64,000 nt of DNA, from positions 124,001-188,000 of the forward strand of contig NZ_CBDDJA010000001.1 of the NCBI RefSeq assembly GCF_965229315.1, written 5' to 3'. Positions 40,976 through 47,412 of the stretch are shown here, piece by piece (within the stretch, counting starts at the first letter, position 1; every line of letters begins with the position of its first letter). Source of the stretch: Pelomonas sp965229315. Its GTDB lineage: Bacteria > Pseudomonadota > Gammaproteobacteria > Burkholderiales > Burkholderiaceae_C. The notes under the pieces were generated by a model. That model searched no databases. It saw nothing but the letters and a program-made list of their open reading frames with translations, and had not been told where the DNA came from. Position numbers and translations under genes: made by a program.

Positions 40976-43047
40976 CGCGTGCGCACCCAGGCCTCGAACG
41001 CCGCGGCCGGCATCGCCGCGCCCACCAGGTCGCCCTGGAACTGCTGGCAGCCCCAGCCCGCCAGCAGCTGCCATTGGGCCGTGTTGCGCACGCCCTCGGC
41101 CGTGACCGCCAGGCCCAGCCCCACGGCCATCTGCACGATGGCGCGGGTGATGGCCTGCGCGCCCAGGTCGTCGGGCAGCCGGGCGACGAAGCTCTGGTCG
41201 ATCTTGAGCTTGTCCAGCGGCAGTTCGGTCAGGTGGGCCAGCGAGGTGTAGCCGGTGCCGAAGTCGTCCACCGACACGGTCAGCCCCAGCGCGCGCAACT
41301 GCGACAGCGTGGCGGGCGCGTGCTCGATGTCGTCGATCAGCATGCGCTCGGTCAGCTCCAGCTCCAGCCATTGCCCCTGCGCGCCGGTCTCGGCGAGCAC
41401 GCGCTTGACGGTGTCGGCAAAGCCGTCCAGGTGGAACTGCATGCGCGACAGGTTCACGGCGATGCGCATGGGCCCCAGGCCGTTGCCGACGCCGTGCTCG
41501 CGCCAGCGCCGCGCCGTGTCTGCCGCCTCGCGCATCACCCATTCGCCCAGCGCGAGCATCAGGCGGTGGCGCTCGGCCACGAAGATGAAGCTGTCGGGCG
41601 ACAGCAGGCCGCGCCGCGGATGGCGCCAGCGCAGCAGCGCCTCGGCGCCGGAGAGCCGGCCCGTCGCCGCGTCGACCTGGGGCTGGAAGAACAGCTCGAA
41701 CTCATTGCGCGTGAGCCCCTGCGCCAGCTCGGCTTCCAGCACGAGGTCGGCATAGGCCGTCTCGGCCAGCGCCGCCTCGAAGAACTGGTAGGTCGCGCGG
41801 CCGCGTGACTTCGCGCGGTACATGGCCGTGTCCGCATGCTGGATCAACTCGTCCGCCTGGCGGCCGTCGTCGGGGTAGACGGCCACGCCGATGGACGGCG
41901 TGACCGACAGCGCGCGGCCGTCGGCCTTGACGGGCACCTCGACGACGGACAGCAGCGCCTCCAGCACGACGAGGATGTCGGCGCGGCTGCTCAGGTCGGT
42001 CAGCAGCACGACGAACTCGTCACCGCCGAAACGGCCCACGAGGTCGCTCGCGCGCAGCGCACCGGTGAGCCGCTCGGACACGGTCACCAGCACCTGGTCG
42101 CCCTCCAGGTGGCCGAGCGAGTCGTTGACGCGCTTGAAGTTGTCCAGGTCGATGAACAGCAGCGCCAGCAGCTCGCCCTTGCGCTCGGCGCGCCGCAGCA
42201 TCAGGCCCATGCGCTCCATGAACGACGCGCGGTTCAGCAGCCCCGTGAGACCGTCGTGATGCGCCAGGTGCTGGATGCGGGCCTCGCTGTCCAGACGGTC
42301 GCGGATGTCGCGCACGACGGCCATGCGCAGCGTCTCGCCTTCCAGCTCGATGGTGCGCATGATGAGCTCGACCGGCAGGCGCGAGCCGTCACGGTGCTTG
42401 ATGGCGGTCTCGTAGCGCAGCTCCTGGCTCTGCAGCATGACCTCGCGCACCTTGGCCAGTTCGTCGTCCGCCACGAAGGCCAGCACGTGCTGGCCGATCA
42501 GCTCGTCGGCCGACCAGCCCGTCATCGCGCACAGCGGCGGGTTCACGTCCGTCATGCGGCCGTCGCGGTGGAACAGGATGCCTTCGACCGTGGCCTGCAT
42601 GAACTTGTCCAGCCGCGCCTCGGACTCGCGCAGCCGCCGCTCGGCCCGCCGGTGGTGCGTGATGTCGTAGACCAGCACCCAGCAGCCCTGCAGCACGGCG
42701 GCGGCGTCGAACTGCGGGATCAGGTGGATCTCGAGAAACGCCGACCCGCCGTCGGGCTGCGCCAGCTCGCGCTCGTAGACGACGGGCTTGAGCTCGCGCA
42801 CCAGCTGCTCCACCCACACGCGGACCTCCTCGTAGGCCTGGGCGCCGACGATGTCGCTGAAGTGCTTGCCGACGATGGCGTCCTGCGTGAGCCCGAAGGC
42901 CCCGGCATAGCCGCGGTTGGCGAACAGGCAGCAGTGGTCCGCCGCGCCGTACAGCGCGATCCATGCGGGCACGTGGTCGGCCAGCATGCGAAAGCGCGCG
43001 GCGTCCAGCGCCAGGCGCTCCAGGTCCAGGGGTGGGGTCGCCGTCAT
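40972..43047 (-). CDS. PAS-GGDEF-EAL protein with I-site and altered EAL motif
   Basis: This 691-residue protein has PAS domains at about 15-140 and 145-265, then GGDEF (GRFGGDEFVVL) and EAL (GAEALLRW, VNLSRMQF, ELTERMLI, DDFGTGYTSL, KIDQSFV, FQGDLVG). Unlike the two other GGDEF-EAL proteins in the window, it has an RxxD inhibitory site (RASD, five residues before GGDEF). Its AEGVE motif reads AEGVRN, losing the second glutamate. It may therefore be a feedback-inhibited cyclase with weak or absent phosphodiesterase activity. It is coupled by ATGA overlaps to a DNA glycosylase gene upstream and a methyltransferase gene downstream. Confidence 0.93.
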   Translation of the reverse strand: MTATPPLDLERLALDAARFRMLADHVPAWIALYGAADHCCLFANRGYAGAFGLTQDAIVGKHFSDIVGAQAYEEVRVWVEQLVRELKPVVYERELAQPDGGSAFLEIHLIPQFDAAAVLQGCWVLVYDITHHRRAERRLRESEARLDKFMQATVEGILFHRDGRMTDVNPPLCAMTGWSADELIGQHVLAFVADDELAKVREVMLQSQELRYETAIKHRDGSRLPVELIMRTIELEGETLRMAVVRDIRDRLDSEARIQHLAHHDGLTGLLNRASFMERMGLMLRRAERKGELLALLFIDLDNFKRVNDSLGHLEGDQVLVTVSERLTGALRASDLVGRFGGDEFVVLLTDLSSRADILVVLEALLSVVEVPVKADGRALSVTPSIGVAVYPDDGRQADELIQHADTAMYRAKSRGRATYQFFEAALAETAYADLVLEAELAQGLTRNEFELFFQPQVDAATGRLSGAEALLRWRHPRRGLLSPDSFIFVAERHRLMLALGEWVMREAADTARRWREHGVGNGLGPMRIAVNLSRMQFHLDGFADTVKRVLAETGAQGQWLELELTERMLIDDIEHAPATLSQLRALGLTVSVDDFGTGYTSLAHLTELPLDKLKIDQSFVARLPDDLGAQAITRAIVQMAVGLGLAVTAEGVRNTAQWQLLAGWGCQQFQGDLVGAAMPAAAFEAWVRTR

Positions 43048-43838
43048 GGGCTTGCCGTCGTCCGGCGGGCCAGGCACAGGTCGTCCCAGGCACCGGCCTT
43101 GTCGGCCGGCGAGCGCAGCAGGTAGGCCGGGTGGTAGGTGACCACCACGGGCAGATCGCGCCACGCATGCACGCGGCCACGCAGCCGGCCCAGCGGCTCC
43201 GCCAGGCCCGTCAGCCGGCGCGCGGCCTGCAGGCCCAGGGCCAGCACGACGCGCGGGCGCAGCAGCTCGACCTGGCGTGCCAGCACGGCCTCGCAGGCGT
43301 CCAGCTCGGCCGGTTGCGGCGCACGGCCACGCGGCGGCCGGCACTTGACGATGGGGGTGACGAAGGCGGTCGCATCAGCGCCGCTGCGGCGCTGGCCAGC
43401 GGCCAGCAGCATGCGGTCCAGCAGCCGGCCGGCATCGCCACCCAGGGCTTCGCCGCTGGCGTCGTCGGCGTCGTCCGGCGGGTCGGTGACCACCAGCCAC
43501 GGCGCCTGCGGCGCGGCGCCCACGCCGAACACGGCGTGGCGGCGCTGCTCGCACAGGCCGCAGGCCCGGCAGGCGGGCACGGCCTCGCGCAGGGCCGGCA
43601 GGTCCAGGCCGGCAAAGCCCGAAGGCGCACCCGCCGCGACCGGCGGCGCCACGGGCGCGGCGACGCGCAGCACGGCGGGCGGCGGCGCGGCCACGACGAT
43701 GGGCTCGGGTTCCGGCGCCGGCTCGGCCGGCGCACCGGCAGCGGCGGCAACGGCGGCGGCGTCCCCTGCCTCGCGCACGGCGGGCAGCCGGTAGCCCATC
43801 TCGGCGAGCATCGCCCGCTGGCGTCGATCCCAGCTCAT
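43044..43838 (-). CDS. Uracil-DNA glycosylase, Fe-S family 4-like, with divergent motif A
   Basis: This 264-residue protein has an N-terminal extension (about 1-80, Ala/Pro-rich), then the Fe-S cysteines in CRACGLCEQ (90, 93, 96), IVKCRPP (166) and ELDACEAV (182). It ends with the HPAYLLR motif (236-242). Family-4 enzymes remove uracil from DNA at the start of base-excision repair. The usual GEAPG motif A is replaced here by VVTDPPDDADD, although GGDAGRLLDRML aligns with the family's following segment. It may thus have changed specificity. Overlaps with rimI upstream and the GGDEF-EAL gene downstream are both ATGA. Confidence 0.86.
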   Translation of the reverse strand: MSWDRRQRAMLAEMGYRLPAVREAGDAAAVAAAAGAPAEPAPEPEPIVVAAPPPAVLRVAAPVAPPVAAGAPSGFAGLDLPALREAVPACRACGLCEQRRHAVFGVGAAPQAPWLVVTDPPDDADDASGEALGGDAGRLLDRMLLAAGQRRSGADATAFVTPIVKCRPPRGRAPQPAELDACEAVLARQVELLRPRVVLALGLQAARRLTGLAEPLGRLRGRVHAWRDLPVVVTYHPAYLLRSPADKAGAWDDLCLARRTTASP

Positions 43839-44317
43839 GCGGCCACCGACAGGTTCATCAGGATGGCGTCCTCGCGCTGCCCCTGCGGCATCGGGTAGTA
43901 GGCGCGGCGCCTGCCGGCTTCCGCGAAGCCGTAGCGCCGGTAGACCTCGCGGGCGCGCTCGTTGCTGGTGCGCACTTCCAGCCAGATCTCCGTCAGCCCG
44001 CTGCGGCGGCACTCGGCCCCCAGCCGGTCCAGCATCAGCACGGCCAGGCCGCGCCCCTGCCAGGCCGGCGCGACGGTGATGTTGAGCAGGTGAAGTTCGT
44101 CCACGCCCGGCATCGCGACCCAGTAGCCCAGCAGCTCGGCACGCGGCCCGCGCAGCACCTCGGCCGGGTAGTCGGCCGCCAGCGAGTCGACGAAGTTGCC
44201 ATGCGTCCACGGCATCGGGTAGGACTGGCGCTCCACGGCGATGACCTCGGTCAGGTCGGGCACCCGCATCGGCGCGGCCTCCCACGGCGGCTGGCCGCGC
44301 TCCAGCAGTGCGCTCAT
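43835..44317 (-). CDS. rimI: Ribosomal protein S18-alanine N-acetyltransferase RimI
   Basis: This 160-residue GNAT enzyme contains VERQSYPMPWTHGNFVDSL, LLNITVAPAWQGRGLAVLMLDRL (acetyl-CoA P-loop) and LEVRTSNERAREVYRRYGFAEAGRRRAYYP, characteristic of RimI. It acetylates the N-terminal alanine of ribosomal protein S18. It overlaps tsaB by four bases upstream and the glycosylase gene downstream. The tsaB-rimI linkage is common in proteobacteria and confirms both names. Confidence 0.93.
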   Translation of the reverse strand: MSALLERGQPPWEAAPMRVPDLTEVIAVERQSYPMPWTHGNFVDSLAADYPAEVLRGPRAELLGYWVAMPGVDELHLLNITVAPAWQGRGLAVLMLDRLGAECRRSGLTEIWLEVRTSNERAREVYRRYGFAEAGRRRAYYPMPQGQREDAILMNLSVAA

Positions 44318-45006
44318 GCCCGCTGCTCTCGCTCGGCCGTCGTGAAGGCGACCTTGTCGCGCACGTAGACCGGCAGCGCCTCGGCGGCGTCCAGCGTGGC
44401 GCCGCGCTGCCAGGCGGCCCGTGCCAGCGCGCCCAGCGCCTCGGCGCGCGAGCGGGCCTGCGGCCAGGCCGTCGCGGCATCCGGCAGCGCGCCCAGCGCC
44501 TCGGCATAGGCCGTCAGCGCTGTGCCGGCCACCGCGGCCGGCGTGCCCCAGTGCGCCAGCAGCGCCTCGGGGCGGTACAGCGCCGGGGCCTCGATGGCCT
44601 GCCAGGCGCCGTCGGTGAATCGGTAATGCGCCGCGTAGATTTCGCCGATGCGCGCGTCCATGGCCACCCAGACGTCGTCACCCGCGCCCTGCCCACGCGC
44701 GTCCTCGGCCACCAGCATCAGGCTGTCGATGGCCAGCACCGGCTTGCCGAGCCCGAAGGCCAGCCCCTGCGCCACCGCGCAGGCGGTGCGCAGCCCGGTG
44801 AAGGCGCCCGGCCCCTGGCCGAAGGCGATGGCATCGAGGTCGGCCATCCGCAGGCCCGCGCCGGCCAGCAGCGCCTTGACCTCCGGCAGCATGCGCGCCG
44901 ACGCCTGCGCGCCGCCCTGGGCCTCGAACACCTGCGTCTGCCCCGGCGTCACGAGGGCCAGGGCCATCGTGTCGGTGGAGCTGTCGAGGGCCAGGAGAAA
45001 GGGCAT
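44314..45006 (-). CDS. tsaB: tRNA threonylcarbamoyladenosine biosynthesis protein TsaB
   Basis: This 230-residue protein has the ASKHA fold. It begins MPFLLALDSSTDTMALALV, then GQGPGAFTGLRTACAVAQGLAFG and WVAMDARIGEIYAAHYRF. TsaB dimerises with TsaD and, with TsaE, installs the t6A modification at tRNA position 37. It is the first gene of a five-gene leftward overlapping run. A short G/C-rich gap of about 100 bases separates it from tspO, and no promoter is obvious. Confidence 0.95.
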   Translation of the reverse strand: MPFLLALDSSTDTMALALVTPGQTQVFEAQGGAQASARMLPEVKALLAGAGLRMADLDAIAFGQGPGAFTGLRTACAVAQGLAFGLGKPVLAIDSLMLVAEDARGQGAGDDVWVAMDARIGEIYAAHYRFTDGAWQAIEAPALYRPEALLAHWGTPAAVAGTALTAYAEALGALPDAATAWPQARSRAEALGALARAAWQRGATLDAAEALPVYVRDKVAFTTAEREQRA

Positions 45007-45102
45007 CGGGGCAGTTTACCGTCGGGGTTGGGGCCTGACGGCCGGTCAGCGCCCCCCCCGGCGCGGCCATCGAAGCGCCCTCAACGCCCCATCAACCTGC
45101 CC

Positions 45103-45612
45103 TCAAAGCACGCCGGGATTGCGCTGCCAGACCGCCCAGGTCAGCGCCGACGCGAAACTGACCCAGGCGAGATAGGGCAGCAGCAGCACGCCCGCCCGCC
45201 TGCGGATGCGCCAGAACGCCTGGGCCGTCAGCGCGACGAGCGCCCACAGGACCAGAACATCCACGAACGCCATCGCGCCTTCATGGCTGGCGAAGAACAG
45301 CCACGACCACAGCGCGTTCGCGACCAGCTGCGCGACGAAGAGCGCCAGCGCCCTGGAGCGGCCCGGGGCGCTGCGTTGGCGCCACACCAGCCAGGCGGCC
45401 ATGCCCATCATCAGGTACAGCACGGACCAGACCGGGCCGAAGACCCACGGCGGCGGCGCCCAGTCCGGGCGGCTGAGCGCCAGGTAGAAGTTCTTCGCAT
45501 TGGATGATGCGACAGCGCCAGCCGCGGCCGCGACGAACGTGACCGCCAGCCAGGCCAGCAGGCCCGGCACGTCGGACCACGTCGATTTCCTGGGGGTGAA
45601 CAGTTTGTCCAT
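45103..45612 (-). CDS. tspO: TspO/MBR family tryptophan-rich sensory protein
   Basis: This 169-residue membrane protein has five helices and the Trp-rich TspO core: LSRPDWAPPPWVFGPVWSVLYLMMGMAAWLVW and LFVAQLVANALWSWLFF. It ends with a last helix, YLAWVSFASALTWAVWQ. TspO binds and helps degrade or transport porphyrins and is tied to oxidative or photosynthetic regulation in some proteobacteria. The annotated ATG leaves a short hydrophilic N-terminus (MDKLFTPRKSTWSD). It appears monocistronic. Confidence 0.93.
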   Translation of the reverse strand: MDKLFTPRKSTWSDVPGLLAWLAVTFVAAAAGAVASSNAKNFYLALSRPDWAPPPWVFGPVWSVLYLMMGMAAWLVWRQRSAPGRSRALALFVAQLVANALWSWLFFASHEGAMAFVDVLVLWALVALTAQAFWRIRRRAGVLLLPYLAWVSFASALTWAVWQRNPGVL

Positions 45613-45739
45613 GGCGACTCCGATGAGGCATGACGGTAACCCCTCGCGCGCCCTGCGGGGCGACGGCGCGGGCGCGCAACGCCGGTAGGTGCCCGCCTAC
45701 GGCCAGCCCGGCGGCCGGCGGCGCCTCACCCGGGCGACC

Positions 45740-46546
45740 TCATTCCCGGTAGTAGACCAGCTGGTGCGTGCTGGCCAGCAACTGGCCGGCGTCGCTCCAG
45801 ACCTCGGCACTCTGGTCGAAGTAGCCGTGGCGGAAGTTCAGCGCGCGGGCGCTGCCCAGCACGTGGCGGTCGCCTTGCGCGGTCAACTGCGCGGCGTCGG
45901 CATGGAAGAAGCTGGTCAGCGTGACGGTGCCGATCAGCGCCGGCGCGCTGCGGCGGATGAAGATGCGCGGGAAGAAGCAGTCGCACAGGCTGGCCAGCGA
46001 CGCGAAGTCCAGCAGCCGCGGCGGCTCGTCGCGCACCCAGAGGCGGCTGAGTGAATGCGGGCGCTCGCGGCCGTCGAACACCGGCGTCTCGCCGGGTGCG
46101 AAGCGCATGTCGTAGCGCTGCGTCCAGCCTGGGCGGCCATCGACGGGCGCACAGGCGAGCGTGGCGGCGGCGGGCACGTCGGCCGGCATCACCGCCTCGG
46201 GCGCCGACCAGGTGTCGCGCCGCTGCGCGAACACGGCCGTGCCGGTGGCGGCGATGCCACCGGCCTGCGTGAGCTGCAGCAGCCAGTGCTGCGTGGAGCG
46301 GTTGGTGCGCGCCGGCCGCGCCTCGATCTCGAAGCCGCCGTCCGCCAGCGGCGCCGCGAAGTTGACGGTCAGGCTGATCGGGTCGCCCAGGCGATCGGGG
46401 TGCTGCAGCGCCGCGTTCAGCAGCGCCGCCGCCGTCACGCCGCCGTAGGGGCCCACCATGTTGGCGTAGGCCGGGTGCGTGGCCCCGCCGAAGCGGTGCC
46501 CGCCCAGCGGCGAAAGGCGGATGGCGTCGTCGAAGTCGTGCGGCAT
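45740..46546 (-). CDS. Acyl-CoA thioesterase family protein (double hot-dog fold)
   Basis: This protein of about 268 residues has two hot-dog halves: MVGPYGGVTAAALLNAALQHPDRLGDPISLTVNFAAPLADGGFEIEARPARTNRSTQHW in the first, and a C-terminal half ending SAEVWSDAGQLLASTHQLVYYRE. This matches TesB-like/4HBT_3 thioesterases that hydrolyse acyl-CoA esters. The start MPHDFDDAI was chosen over a longer frame with an Arg/Ala-rich lead. Substrate chain length is unknown. It diverges from the signal peptidase gene across 146 bases. Confidence 0.84.
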   Translation of the reverse strand: MPHDFDDAIRLSPLGGHRFGGATHPAYANMVGPYGGVTAAALLNAALQHPDRLGDPISLTVNFAAPLADGGFEIEARPARTNRSTQHWLLQLTQAGGIAATGTAVFAQRRDTWSAPEAVMPADVPAAATLACAPVDGRPGWTQRYDMRFAPGETPVFDGRERPHSLSRLWVRDEPPRLLDFASLASLCDCFFPRIFIRRSAPALIGTVTLTSFFHADAAQLTAQGDRHVLGSARALNFRHGYFDQSAEVWSDAGQLLASTHQLVYYRE

Positions 46547-46692
46547 GGCGCCATTCTGGGCAGCGGCGGTCCGGCGCGCTGTCGCCTCAATGACGGCGCC
46601 ATCCAGGCGGCCCGGCTGCCACTCATGCACGCCGGCCGGCTGTTCGCCCGGCCGATGCGCGCCGCGCGCCATGCCGCCCGCACGATGGCGGC

Positions 46693-47379
46693 ATGGACCT
46701 CCGACACACCCTGCGCGACAACCGCGGCTTCCTGTTGTTCCTGCTGAGCTTCGCGCTGCTGCGCACGGCAGTGGCGGACTGGAACCCCATCCCCTCGGGC
46801 TCGATGCGGCCCACGCTGCTGGAGGGCGATGTCGTGCTCGTCAACCGTCTGGCCTACGACTTGAAGTTGCCGCTGACCGATGTCGTGCTGCTGCACCTGG
46901 GCGAGCCGCAGCGCGGCGATGTCGTCACGTTCAGTTCGCCGGCGGGCGGCACCCGGCTCATCAAGCGCATCGTGGGGCTGCCGGGCGACCGCATCGCGAT
47001 GCGGGACGACGTGGTGGTGCTGAACGGCCGGCCGCTGGCGTACCGCGACGCACAGACCCGCGGCGAGGCCATCGCGCCGGGCTGGGTCGTGGACGCCGTG
47101 CGCCAGACCGAGACGCTGGACGGCCGCGACCACGCCGTGCAGTTGCTGCCCGGGCTGCCCGCACGGCGCAACGTGGCCGAGACCACCGTGCCGGCCGGCC
47201 ACTACTTCGTGCTGGGCGACAACCGCGACAACAGCGAGGATTCCAGGTTCATCGGCACCGTGCCGCGCGAGCGGCTGATCGGCCGCGCCCACCGCGTGCT
47301 GGTGTCGGCCGACTGGCTGGGTGAGGACGGCTGGCGCATGGCGCCGCGCTTCGGCCGCTGGGTCAGCACGGTGCGATAA
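46693..47379 (+). CDS. lepB: Signal peptidase I
   Basis: This is a 228-residue type I signal peptidase. A single N-terminal helix (GFLLFLLSFALLRTAVADW) precedes the catalytic Ser in IPSGSMRPTLLEGD. The catalytic Lys is in LIKRIVGLPGDRI, and box E reads FVLGDNRDNSEDSRF. It cleaves Sec and Tat signal peptides on the outer face of the inner membrane. With only one membrane helix and no usual lepA-lepB-rnc neighbours, it may be a second copy. The hybrid kinase gene starts 33 bases downstream. Confidence 0.93.
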   Translation: MDLRHTLRDNRGFLLFLLSFALLRTAVADWNPIPSGSMRPTLLEGDVVLVNRLAYDLKLPLTDVVLLHLGEPQRGDVVTFSSPAGGTRLIKRIVGLPGDRIAMRDDVVVLNGRPLAYRDAQTRGEAIAPGWVVDAVRQTETLDGRDHAVQLLPGLPARRNVAETTVPAGHYFVLGDNRDNSEDSRFIGTVPRERLIGRAHRVLVSADWLGEDGWRMAPRFGRWVSTVR

Positions 47380-47412
47380 CAGCGCCAGGAGCGGCCCCTA
47401 AGATGGCCGCCG

